Positions 1 to 5,900 of a stretch of DNA of 6,551 nt are shown one piece after another. The DNA is taken from contig JAEWUR010000707.1 of assembly GCA_023397045.1 (NCBI GenBank), positions 1-6,551 on the forward strand, given 5' to 3'. This stretch comes from Planctomycetota bacterium. GTDB lineage: Bacteria; Planctomycetota; Planctomycetia; Pirellulales; Thermoguttaceae. The stretch's first letter is position 1, and each line of letters begins with the position of its first letter. The position numbers and the translations under genes are program-made. The notes below the pieces were generated by a model that worked only from the letters and a program-made list of their open reading frames with translations, did no database searches and was not told where the DNA came from.

Positions 1-514
1 TCTCGACGTAGCCCAACTCGTTCAGCTCGTCGCTGACGCGCGGCGCCTGCAAGATGAACAGGTGGAACACCTCGGTGTTTTCGGCCGGATTGAAGGCGCA
101 ATGCCACTTGCCCGGCGGAATGTAAAAAACGTCGTGCTGACTCGCGTCCAGAACTTCATCCTCGACGACCACACGGCCGTTGCCGCCGATGACCAGGTAG
201 TTCTCGTCGGCATAGTCATGAACATGGATCGGAAAACCGTAGCCCGGCTCGATCGAGTGCATGTCGAAATCGACGGTTCGCTGCGGGAACGCGGCCAGAT
301 TGATCGGATGGTGGCGCGGATAGCCGGGAAAATTGTAGCTGAACGCCGGCTTGAAGAGATTTCCTTTGTAGGACGTCAACTTCTCGAGTTCCCGGAGTTT
401 TTGCATCACCGGGTTCAATGCAGCCTCGGCCTCGGGGCTGTTCTTCCAAACGTCGGCCGTCGCCGCGCCGTCGGCACACTTCCATGTGTATCCCTTGATC
501 GAGTAGTCCGACAT
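1..514 (-). CDS. Single-domain cupin protein (3' end beyond window)
   Basis: This reading frame starts at ATG (514-512) and stays open to the left edge, so 171 residues are visible and the C-terminus is missing. Both cupin motifs are clear. Motif 1 is HVH at residues 97-99 followed by E104 and a GG turn. Motif 2 is PPGKWHCAFN at 133-142 with H138. H97, H99, E104 and H138 form the usual cupin metal-binding set, so a metal-bound beta-barrel is likely. About 80 residues precede the barrel and match no domain I recognise. There is no signal peptide, so it should be cytoplasmic. An AAAGGGA element lies 8 nt before the start. The gene begins 30 bp after the glycosidase-like gene and is probably cotranscribed with it. 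Cupins near sugar genes include sugar isomerases, KduI-like enzymes and non-enzymatic sugar binders; the sequence does not decide between these. The cupin fold is confident, the function unknown. Confidence 0.85.
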   Translation of the reverse strand, partial: MSDYSIKGYTWKCADGAATADVWKNSPEAEAALNPVMQKLRELEKLTSYKGNLFKPAFSYNFPGYPRHHPINLAAFPQRTVDFDMHSIEPGYGFPIHVHDYADENYLVIGGNGRVVVEDEVLDASQHDVFYIPPGKWHCAFNPAENTEVFHLFILQAPRVSDELNELGYVE

Positions 515-544
515 ACGATTTATCCCTTTCTGGTTGTGACGTTA

Positions 545-2551
545 CTATTTCGCCGGCGCCGGGATCGATTTGACGGCGTTGCGCAACGGTGCAATGCAGC
601 CTTCCTCGACAATTGCGGCGTCGTGGTTGGCCGACACCTGCCGGGCGACCTCTTCGAGGCAAGCGTCGACGGCGGCATCGGTCGCGAGAACTGGGCGGAC
701 CTTTTGGGCCAGCGCGGTCGGCGGACCGAAGTCCCCGAGCGGCCATGCCGACCAACCCCAAAGCGCGTGCCAGCCGTTCGCCTCGTCCCAGGTCAGGAAG
801 GCGTCGAAATAATCGCCCAACAGCTTCGCGCAATCGGCCTGCGAGGTCGTCGGAGTGATCGATTGCATCATCCTTTCTTGGGCGGCACGCAAGCGGAGCT
901 GCATCACGACGCTTTGCGCCACGATGCGATCGTCCGGAAACAGTTTTCGGCCGATCAGACCGGGGCGGCCAAGCTGATTTTCGCGAACCACCTGGTCGAG
1001 CCGGTCGGCCAACGCGGAAACCTTCGCCGGATCCGATTCGTTTAGCGCCAGGAAACTGTCGGCAATCAGTTCCTTCTGCTCGGGATAGAGATGCCCGGCC
1101 AGTTCGAGCATCACGTCGCGTTCCGACCGATCGAGATACGCGCGATCGCAACAGGCGGAGGTGAAGTAGTACAGATTGGGGAACTGAATCAACGGCGTCT
1201 GCACATTGCCCATGATCCCGGCGATGTCCGGCGATCGGGCGTCGCCGCTGTTGAGCGTTCCGCGAATCGCGTCGATCTTCACGCCCGTGTGTGGGTAGGC
1301 CGGCTCGAACTCGATCGTGCCATACGGCAGCAAGACCGTCTTTTCGACAAAGCCTTCGTTGCGGCACATCGGGAGATACTCGGGAAACTGGCCGGAGATG
1401 AGCCAAAGCGGCTCGGGCAGTCCTTGCTTCAGGGCTTGAATCGTGTTCAGTTCGAGTTCGGCAAGTCCCTCGGTCTGTCCGACACCAGGATTACCCCAAC
1501 CCCAGAGCATCCAGTTGATCAGTTTCGTGTCCTTGCCGTGGAGGTTGTAGCGATCGATCAGTTTGCGGCACGCCTGCAACACGTTGACGTAGTCGCTCAC
1601 CGGACTGCCGGGACAGAAGCCCGGGTCGGAGTCGATGTTGCAGATGCCGTCGGCATTGTCAATGATGCGATACATCGCCTCACGCGAAGCAAGAATCGCC
1701 TGGAAATCCTCGGGCTTGCCCGGGTTGAGATCTTTTTGGCTCGGTCGCCAGTAGGGTCGCAACCGAGGATCGGCCACGCCGCAACGGTCCTGGGCGACTC
1801 GGTTCGTGCATTGCATGATCCAGACTTCCATGCCGTGTTTCTTTTGGGCATAGTCGACCACTCGCCGGCACTCTTCCAGGTAGGCCTGGTCTTCCGGCGA
1901 CAGCGGCACCGGCATGATCTCGATGAACGGCCAGAGGTAGAACAGATTGACGCCCTGATAGGCAAGGATGTCGAGATAGCGATACCAATCCTGCTCGGTC
2001 CAACTGCGGAACGTGTAGGGATAGCCGATCGCCCAGCCGTTCAGGTGCATGCCGCGGATTTTGAAGATGGGTTTGTTGGAGATGTCGAGCGAACTGGGCA
2101 AGAAAACCGAGTTGCCGTCGAACTGGATGGCTTTCATCAACGCGGCCAAGGCGAGTTTCGTGCCGCGCGGGCTCGATCCCGTCGCGATAACATATTGCCG
2201 ACCGTCCTTCTCTGCAATCGCCAACCGATAGGCCTCGTCGCCGAGGTTGCCGTCGGGAATTTTTGCCGGGAACGCCTTTTTGACCGCTTCCGTGCCGACG
2301 AGAATCTGGACGGGTCTCGCTGAATCGACCGTCGCCGCGACGGGCAGGTCAATTCCCGCCGCGTCCTTCAGGTACCCGGCCAATTCTTCGATCGCATACT
2401 GCACATAGGACGGATCGGCGGCATCCACGACCACGGCGGCCTTGTCGAGGAGAATGCGGTCGTTCCCTTCTTCGGCCGTGGCGCATCGAACCGACGCCAA
2501 TGGAAGCAAAATCGTCGCCAATAAGCATGTTAACGATCTCGGATATCTCAT
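545..2551 (-). CDS. Secreted glycoside hydrolase-like protein with GH67-N-like domain and TIM-barrel-like region
   Basis: This 668-residue protein starts at ATG with a strong AAGGAG five bases upstream. Residues 1-26 form a Sec signal peptide: basic RYPR, a hydrophobic core and a likely cut after ATA. The cysteine at 23 is not in a lipobox. Residues about 32-155 alternate strands and helices in the pattern of the N-terminal domain of alpha-glucuronidases (GH67) and related hexosaminidase-type proteins (AIEELAGYLKDAAGIDLPV, QILVGTE, YVIATGSSPRGTKLALAAL). From about 163 the protein reads as a TIM barrel: RGMHLNGW, GVNLFYLWPFIE, GMEVWIMQ, ICNIDSDPGF, LINWMLWGWG, PLWLISGQFPEYL, then GTIEFEP. Aromatic and acidic residues at the strand ends (W208, E211, D307, D309, W350, W352, E414, E416) suit a sugar-binding cleft. 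A helical C-terminal region (about 480-668) follows. Export points to action on an extracellular or periplasmic glycan. I cannot assign a GH family or catalytic pair with certainty; a non-catalytic role is possible. It probably has its own promoter at 2659-2686 and is followed by the cupin. Confidence 0.85.
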   Translation of the reverse strand: MRYPRSLTCLLATILLPLASVRCATAEEGNDRILLDKAAVVVDAADPSYVQYAIEELAGYLKDAAGIDLPVAATVDSARPVQILVGTEAVKKAFPAKIPDGNLGDEAYRLAIAEKDGRQYVIATGSSPRGTKLALAALMKAIQFDGNSVFLPSSLDISNKPIFKIRGMHLNGWAIGYPYTFRSWTEQDWYRYLDILAYQGVNLFYLWPFIEIMPVPLSPEDQAYLEECRRVVDYAQKKHGMEVWIMQCTNRVAQDRCGVADPRLRPYWRPSQKDLNPGKPEDFQAILASREAMYRIIDNADGICNIDSDPGFCPGSPVSDYVNVLQACRKLIDRYNLHGKDTKLINWMLWGWGNPGVGQTEGLAELELNTIQALKQGLPEPLWLISGQFPEYLPMCRNEGFVEKTVLLPYGTIEFEPAYPHTGVKIDAIRGTLNSGDARSPDIAGIMGNVQTPLIQFPNLYYFTSACCDRAYLDRSERDVMLELAGHLYPEQKELIADSFLALNESDPAKVSALADRLDQVVRENQLGRPGLIGRKLFPDDRIVAQSVVMQLRLRAAQERMMQSITPTTSQADCAKLLGDYFDAFLTWDEANGWHALWGWSAWPLGDFGPPTALAQKVRPVLATDAAVDACLEEVARQVSANHDAAIVEEGCIAPLRNAVKSIPAPAK

Positions 2552-2648
2552 CGGGGCTCCTTCTCAGATTGGCAGGAAGTCATGGGTGGGCGGGAAAATG
2601 AAATGGAGGCGTCGCAACTTCGCGCATGAACGGCCAGGCATTTCCGAA

Positions 2649-2690
2649 ACGGTTGTATATTATATCAAACAGATGATCGGATGCAACCGT
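2649..2690. promoter_or_regulatory. Candidate operator: 10-bp inverted repeat framing the promoter
   Basis: ACGGTTGTAT (2649-2658) and ATGCAACCGT (2681-2690) are inverted copies matching at 9 of 10 positions, with arm centres 32 bp apart, close to three helical turns. One arm covers the -35 candidate and the other covers the expected transcription start just past the -10. A dimeric or paired regulator bound here would occlude or bridge the promoter. The XylR-like regulator encoded nearby is an obvious candidate, but no binding site is known for it. The symmetry is observed; the role is inference. Confidence 0.5.
2659..2686 (-). promoter_or_regulatory. Extended -10 promoter for the glycosidase-like gene
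   Basis: On the minus strand TATAAT (2664-2659) matches the sigma-70 -10 consensus at all six positions and is preceded by TGA (2667-2665), giving the extended -10 form TGnTATAAT. A weak -35 candidate TTGCAT (2686-2681, only TTG conserved) lies 16 bp upstream, which is typical where an extended -10 compensates. Transcription would begin near 2652, leaving about 100 nt of leader before the ATG at 2551. Seen directly in sequence; promoter activity is inferred. Confidence 0.6.
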
Positions 2691-2700
2691 ACCCGCACAA

Positions 2701-2728
2701 ATCGCTATTCATCAGACAAATAGCCGAT
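2701..2728 (-). terminator. Weak terminator-like hairpin after the aldolase gene
   Basis: On the minus strand ATC-G-GCTATT pairs with AATAGCGAT across a 9-nt loop, giving a nine-pair stem with one bulged G. It begins 27 nt after the aldolase stop codon. The tail is TTTGTGCGG, so there is no real U-tract and the stem is AT-rich. It could be an attenuating or mRNA-end-stabilising hairpin rather than an efficient intrinsic terminator. Confidence 0.3.
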
Positions 2729-2754
2729 GATTTCACGCGACATCGTTGCGAGCG

Positions 2755-3444
2755 TCAGCGATTTCGTCCGCTTTCGCGACGAACATCGTTGATCAGGCCA
2801 AGCGTTTCGCGAACGTTGTTGGCGATGGCCGCGTAGTCGCCATGATCGAGCAGGTCACGGCGTATGAGGTTCGAACCCATTCCGACGCACGTCACGCCGG
2901 CGGCGAACCAGCCTTGAAGCGATTCGCGCGTGTTTTCGACGCCGCCGGTCGGCATGATCGACGTCCAGGGGCACGGCCCACGAACGGCCTTGACGAAGCC
3001 GGGACCGCCGACCTTATCGCCGGGGAAAACCTTGACGATTTCGCAGCCCAGTTCCTCGGCCGATGAGATTTCCGACGCGCTGCCGCAGCCGGGTATATAG
3101 GGAATCTTGCGGCGGTTGCACGCCCGGGCGGCATCCGCATTCAGCACCGGCCCAACGACGAAGGCCGCGCCACAGTTGATATATAGCGATGCCGTGCCGG
3201 GGTCGATGATCGAGCCGACGCCGACCATCATCGCCGGCAGTTCGCGAGCGCAGTATTTTTCGAGTTCGGCAAACACCTCCCAGGCGTGATCGCCGCGATT
3301 GGTGAACTCCAACAGTCGGCACCCACCCTCCATGCAGGCTCGCGCGACGTTTTTGGCCACTTCGAGGTCGGGGCTATAGAAGACCGGGACCAAGCCGGTT
3401 TCGGCCATTGCTGTGAAAACGTCGATTCTCGAAAACCTTGCCAT
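2755..3444 (-). CDS. KDPG/KHG aldolase family protein (class I 2-keto-3-deoxy-6-phosphogluconate aldolase)
   Basis: The 229-residue protein has the Eda fold: VPVFYSPD strand, LLEFTNR at 44-50, GVGSIIDPG at 75-83, AAFVVGPVLN, IPGCGSASE at 117-125, VKVFPGD at 137-143 and MPTGGV at 164-169. K138 corresponds to the Schiff-base lysine (E. coli K133), with E46 and R50 matching E45 and R49, so catalysis looks intact. Known family members cleave 2-keto-3-deoxy-6-phosphogluconate to pyruvate and glyceraldehyde 3-phosphate, or 4-hydroxy-2-oxoglutarate to pyruvate and glyoxylate; 6-phosphogalactonate variants also exist. It is cytoplasmic. The length is slightly above the usual 205-215 residues, mostly through a longer C-terminal helix. 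The Shine-Dalgarno is weak (GAG, 8 nt before ATG). It follows the dehydrogenase gene by 24 bp, which suggests one operon and translational dependence on it. Which substrate is used cannot be told, since no kinase or dehydratase is present here. Confidence 0.92.
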   Translation of the reverse strand: MARFSRIDVFTAMAETGLVPVFYSPDLEVAKNVARACMEGGCRLLEFTNRGDHAWEVFAELEKYCARELPAMMVGVGSIIDPGTASLYINCGAAFVVGPVLNADAARACNRRKIPYIPGCGSASEISSAEELGCEIVKVFPGDKVGGPGFVKAVRGPCPWTSIMPTGGVENTRESLQGWFAAGVTCVGMGSNLIRRDLLDHGDYAAIANNVRETLGLINDVRRESGRNR

Positions 3445-3468
3445 ATCGATATCTCAATAACGCTTATA

Positions 3469-4464
3469 TTAGGGAACAAGGTTGGGGATCGGTTGGCCGA
3501 GAATCGCTCGGCGGCAGGCATCCGCGCCTTTCTTCCGCATCTCGACCGAACCTTCCTCCGAGTAGAACGCCGAATGGGGATTGAGAATCAATCGATGATG
3601 GGCCGGATGGTTCGGGTCGCGCCATGCCTTGATCAGCGGATGATCCGGCGACGGCGGCTCTTCCTCAAGCACGTCGATGCCGGCCCCCGCCAATTGACCG
3701 GAAGCGATGGCTTCGGGAATCACCTTCGTGTCGACGATCGCGCCGCGCGCCGTGTTGACCAGATAGGCCCCGGTTGGCAGCTTTGCCAACGCAGCGCGAT
3801 CGATCATGTGAAACGTTTCAGGGGTCGAAGCACAGTGCAAGCTGAGCACCTGGCTTTGAGCCAACAGCGCGTCGAGCGATTCTTCGCGGCGAATGCCCAG
3901 CGACTTGTCGTAGCCGTTGGTCTTGTAGGGATCGTAGAAGACGACGTCCATGCCCAACGTCTTCGCTCGGACGGCCATCGCCGTGCCAATGCGTCCTAAC
4001 CCAATGATGCCCAACACGCGGCCGCGCAGCCGGTGCAGCGGCACGGCATGGATATACGACCAAGGCTCGGCGCCGGCCATCGCCATCGAATTGATCTGGG
4101 CGATCCCGCGCGTCAACGCCAACAGAAACCCCATTGCGGAATCGGCGACCTCTTCCGTCCCATAGTCGGGCACGTTGGCCACCGGGATGCCGTGACGATT
4201 CGCGAAGTTGTAGTCGATGTTGTCGTAGCCGACGCCGCCGCGGACGATCGCTTTGCATTGCCGAAGACGTTCGATCGTCTTGCCCGTCACGCGAATCGTA
4301 TGATAAACGACCATCGCGTCGACGTCTTCGATCCGACCGACCAGATCGTCCTCATCGTGACTGTCGAGCGCCGTGACGTCGGCGATATCGCCGAGAACCG
4401 ACTTCTCCGGCGTCAGATCGTCCGCAATCAAATCGGTCACTACAACTTTATATCTGCGATTCAC
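3469..4464 (-). CDS. D-isomer-specific 2-hydroxyacid dehydrogenase, NAD-dependent (CtBP-like)
   Basis: The 331-residue protein starts at GTG. An interrupted N-terminal substrate-binding domain (about 1-100) holds the RGGVGYDNID motif at 75-84. The Rossmann domain has GLGRIG at 155-160 and D178 at the end of the second strand, which favours NAD over NADP. The catalytic triad of the family is complete: R240 in NTARGAIVD, E269 in DVLEEEP, H297 in LNPHSAF. Known relatives interconvert 2-keto acids and D-2-hydroxyacids (hydroxypyruvate/glyoxylate reductase, phosphoglycerate dehydrogenase, D-lactate dehydrogenase). There is no ACT domain, so serine-type phosphoglycerate dehydrogenase is unlikely. 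The neighbouring keto-deoxy-acid aldolase suggests a role with sugar-acid breakdown products such as hydroxypyruvate, glyoxylate or a 2-ketoaldonate; this is inference. It is the first gene after the promoter-bearing interval 4465-4641 and is followed 24 bp later by the aldolase. Confidence 0.92.
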   Translation of the reverse strand: MNRRYKVVVTDLIADDLTPEKSVLGDIADVTALDSHDEDDLVGRIEDVDAMVVYHTIRVTGKTIERLRQCKAIVRGGVGYDNIDYNFANRHGIPVANVPDYGTEEVADSAMGFLLALTRGIAQINSMAMAGAEPWSYIHAVPLHRLRGRVLGIIGLGRIGTAMAVRAKTLGMDVVFYDPYKTNGYDKSLGIRREESLDALLAQSQVLSLHCASTPETFHMIDRAALAKLPTGAYLVNTARGAIVDTKVIPEAIASGQLAGAGIDVLEEEPPSPDHPLIKAWRDPNHPAHHRLILNPHSAFYSEEGSVEMRKKGADACRRAILGQPIPNLVP

Positions 4465-4471
4465 CTAATAG

Positions 4472-4479
4472 CTCCTCTC
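4472..4479 (-). promoter_or_regulatory. Ribosome binding site fixing the GTG start of the dehydrogenase
   Basis: GAGAGGAG on the minus strand lies 7 nt before the GTG at 4464-4462. It is a near-ideal Shine-Dalgarno at ideal spacing, so GTG is the real start despite not being ATG. Confidence 0.75.
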
Positions 4480-4511
4480 GCGATGTTGCCTCAGGCCTTC
4501 ACCAGTCTGGC

Positions 4512-4543
4512 CAAGATCGCTCGCAAACGACGGCGCGATCTTG
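4512..4543 (-). promoter_or_regulatory. Perfect 9-bp hairpin at the start of the dehydrogenase leader
   Basis: CAAGATCGC (4512-4520 on the plus strand) and GCGATCTTG (4535-4543) are perfect inverted copies separated by 14 bp. The predicted transcription start is near 4546, so the hairpin would form the very 5' end of the mRNA, about 50 nt before the Shine-Dalgarno. It may be an operator just downstream of the start point, or a 5'-terminal stem-loop that stabilises the message. Symmetry is seen; function is inferred. Confidence 0.5.
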
Positions 4544-4552
4544 CTACAGCCC

Positions 4553-4581
4553 AATATCCGCCCTTGACCAATTGGCGTCAA
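4553..4581 (-). promoter_or_regulatory. Sigma-70-like promoter for the dehydrogenase-aldolase operon
   Basis: On the minus strand TTGACG (4581-4576, five of six consensus positions) is followed after exactly 17 bp by GATATT (4558-4553, four of six). The implied transcription start is near 4546 and the leader about 80 nt. It lies wholly inside the gap after the regulator gene and points at the dehydrogenase, so that operon can be expressed separately from the regulator. Confidence 0.5.
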
Positions 4582-4597
4582 TGGACGAATGGGTCAA
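4564..4597. promoter_or_regulatory. TTGAC half-site cluster overlapping the -35 region (candidate operator)
   Basis: Plus-strand TTGACCAATTGGCGTCAA (4564-4581) is an imperfect palindrome with an AATT centre; its right arm contains the -35 hexamer read on the other strand. A further GGTCAA follows at 4592-4597, so TTGACC/TTGACG half-sites occur three times in 34 bp, two of them in the same direction 16 bp apart. Such clusters are usual where an AraC- or LacI-type regulator binds. No binding specificity is known for the nearby regulator. Confidence 0.4.
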
Positions 4598-4632
4598 ATA
4601 GCATGGCGGTTTGGCTCATGCGGAAGAAAAGG

Positions 4633-4662
4633 CGCAAAACGCTAATCGGTCCACGTTTTGCG
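4633..4662 (-). terminator. Hairpin overlapping the regulator stop codon, possible terminator
   Basis: On the minus strand CGCAAAACG (4662-4654) and CGTTTTGCG (4641-4633) form a perfect 9-bp stem with a 12-nt loop that includes the last codons and the TAG stop of the regulator gene. It is followed by CCTTTTCTTCC, a modest pyrimidine tail. It resembles a compact intrinsic terminator that would separate the regulator from the downstream operon, though the tail is weaker than a classical U-run. A protein-binding palindrome is the alternative. Confidence 0.4.
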
Positions 4663-5820
4663 GAACCGGCCGGGCGTGATTCCGGTCCGTTGCTTGAAAA
4701 GTTTGCACATCGATTCGACGCATTGAAAGCCGGTTCGTTCGGCAATTTGCGCCAGGGGAAGTCTCGACGAACCGAGAAGCTGCTTGACCCGTTCGATGCG
4801 AATGCGATGAATCTCGTCCATCGGCGAACGGTGCAGGCAGGCCGAGAAACGCCGCTTGAGCGTGCTGCGCGAGACGTTCACGTGGCGCACGACGTCTTCC
4901 ACTCCGATGCCTTCGCAAGCGCGCTCGCGGATGAATCGGACGGCTGCCGCCAGGTCGGCGTCGGGCAAGGACAGCATGTCGGTCGAACGGCGCATCACGA
5001 CTCCCAATGGCGGCACGAGCACCGTGCGCTTGGGCGGTCGGCCGCCTTTCATCATGCGATCCAGGATGGCCGCGGCCTCGTAGCCGATTTTGCGCGAGTT
5101 GAGCGCGATGCTGGTCAACGGCGGGTCGCAGAGGTCGCAAAGGACTTCGTCGTTGTCGACGCCGATCACGGCCACCTCGTCGGGCACGATGATCCCGCAT
5201 TCGGCACACAAATTCAAAACTTGGTGCCCTCGATAATCGCCGCCGACCATCAGCCCGACGGGCTTCGGCAACGATTTCAACCACATGGCCAGATCGCCGG
5301 TCCGCGCCGGGCTGTCACGGTCGATGTCAACGACCGATACATCGAAATTGCGATGGATCCGCCGGCCCGTGTAGGTGCGAACGGTATGGCCGAGCTTGCC
5401 GAGGTATTCGACGAAACTCTTCAATCGCCGCTCGCTGTAATGCACGCCGGCGTAGCCGCAGAACGCAAAATGGTTCAATCCTCGCCCCAGAAGATGATCG
5501 GCGGCCAGTTTCGAGATCGCATGGTGATCGCTAATCACGACGGGAACGTCCTGGAGGTCGTGCCGGCCCACCAGATCGACGGTCGGCAAGCGCAGCCGGG
5601 CGATCTGTTTGGCCACCGACCCATTGGCAATGCGGGCGATAATGCCCGATCCCTTCCATCGTTTCAGCCATGCCGGCGCGGCGTCATACAACCGGCGTTC
5701 GTGATGGTGGATCGTCCAAGGCTCGTGCTCGCGGACATAGGCGGCGATCCCCTGGAGAACGCCGCGTCCGTAGCCCCGGGATGATTCAACCAGAACGGCA
5801 ACTCTCGGACGTGTCGACAC
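4642..5820 (-). CDS. XylR-like AraC-family transcriptional regulator with LacI-type sugar-binding domain
   Basis: Read from GTG at 5820 this is a 392-residue cytoplasmic regulator, the same length as E. coli XylR. Residues about 4-278 form a periplasmic-binding-protein-like effector domain: RPRVAVLVESSRGYGRGVLQGI at the N-terminus, VVISDHHAISKLAADHLL, HFAFCGYAG, then EVAVIGVDNDEVLCDLCDPPLTSI, which is the LacI/XylR hinge signature. The C-terminus carries two AraC helix-turn-helix units: GVEDVVRHVNVSRSTLKRRF at about 306-325, and LAQIAERTGFQCVESMCKLF at about 356-375, ending TPGRFRKTW. Family members bind a monosaccharide and activate or repress nearby catabolic genes. The frame can be extended to TTG at 5844 (400 residues). 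I prefer GTG because homologues begin just before the RPRVA strand and GTG is the commoner start, but neither has a good Shine-Dalgarno. It lies upstream of the dehydrogenase-aldolase operon, its likely target. The sugar ligand cannot be read from the sequence. Confidence 0.92.
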   Translation of the reverse strand: MSTRPRVAVLVESSRGYGRGVLQGIAAYVREHEPWTIHHHERRLYDAAPAWLKRWKGSGIIARIANGSVAKQIARLRLPTVDLVGRHDLQDVPVVISDHHAISKLAADHLLGRGLNHFAFCGYAGVHYSERRLKSFVEYLGKLGHTVRTYTGRRIHRNFDVSVVDIDRDSPARTGDLAMWLKSLPKPVGLMVGGDYRGHQVLNLCAECGIIVPDEVAVIGVDNDEVLCDLCDPPLTSIALNSRKIGYEAAAILDRMMKGGRPPKRTVLVPPLGVVMRRSTDMLSLPDADLAAAVRFIRERACEGIGVEDVVRHVNVSRSTLKRRFSACLHRSPMDEIHRIRIERVKQLLGSSRLPLAQIAERTGFQCVESMCKLFKQRTGITPGRFRKTWTD

Positions 5821-5823
5821 GGG

Positions 5824-5838
5824 TTTAAGCCGGTTAAA
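5824..5838. repeat. Short palindrome just upstream of the regulator start
   Basis: TTTAAGCCGGTTAAA has perfect 5-bp arms (TTTAA/TTAAA) around GCCGG and ends 4 bp before the preferred GTG start. It could be a small autoregulatory site or block ribosome access. If the TTG at 5844 is the true start, it is simply coding sequence. Confidence 0.25.
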
Positions 5839-5871
5839 AAACAATTGGGAATCGCAGGTAACGACGATTCC

Positions 5872-5900
5872 ATTGTAGTCGCTGCCGGGGCAATGCGGAA
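5872..5900 (-). promoter_or_regulatory. Weak candidate promoter for the regulator gene
   Basis: On the minus strand TACAAT (5877-5872, five of six consensus) lies 17 bp after TTCCGC (5900-5895, three of six). The expected start of transcription is near 5865, 45 nt before the GTG at 5820. The weak -35 would suit a low-level or activator-dependent regulator gene. Read-through from the oxidoreductase gene is an alternative, since no strong terminator separates them. Confidence 0.3.

Larger units (their letters stand above)
2552..2754 (-). promoter_or_regulatory. Regulatory interval ahead of the glycosidase-like gene
   Basis: This 203-bp gap between the aldolase stop and the glycosidase-like start has no credible gene. 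In transcription order it holds a terminator-like hairpin (2728-2701), a promoter core framed by an inverted repeat (2690-2649), a leader of roughly 100 nt and the Shine-Dalgarno. It is more AT-rich around 2640-2730 than the surrounding genes. Its layout suggests that the secreted protein and cupin form a separately controlled transcription unit. Confidence 0.6.

Noticed and set aside
62..1045. Plus-strand open frame of 327 codons opposite the cupin and the 3' end of the glycosidase-like gene
   Set aside because: It is antisense to two genes with clear motifs and lacks recognisable domains; an artefact of codon bias.
216..1406. Minus-strand open frame of 396 codons in another frame across the cupin and glycosidase-like genes
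   Set aside because: It crosses two real genes out of frame and is extremely Arg-rich, as expected for a shifted reading of GC-rich coding sequence.
1091..2323. Plus-strand open frame of 410 codons
   Set aside because: It lies entirely opposite the secreted glycosidase-like gene; the low-complexity, charged translation has no family features.
2442..2723. Plus-strand 93-codon frame crossing the intergenic region
   Set aside because: It begins inside the signal-peptide region of the opposite gene, runs through the promoter and has no homology-like motifs or ribosome site.
3443..3452. ATATCGATAT palindrome at the aldolase start codon
   Set aside because: A 10-bp AT-rich palindrome of this kind is easily met by chance, and no second copy or promoter is nearby.
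4033..5784. Long plus-strand open frame of 583 codons opposite the regulator and dehydrogenase
   Set aside because: It overlaps two confidently identified minus-strand genes, its translation is Arg/His/Asp-rich without any domain, and it is typical of antisense frames left open by GC-rich codons.
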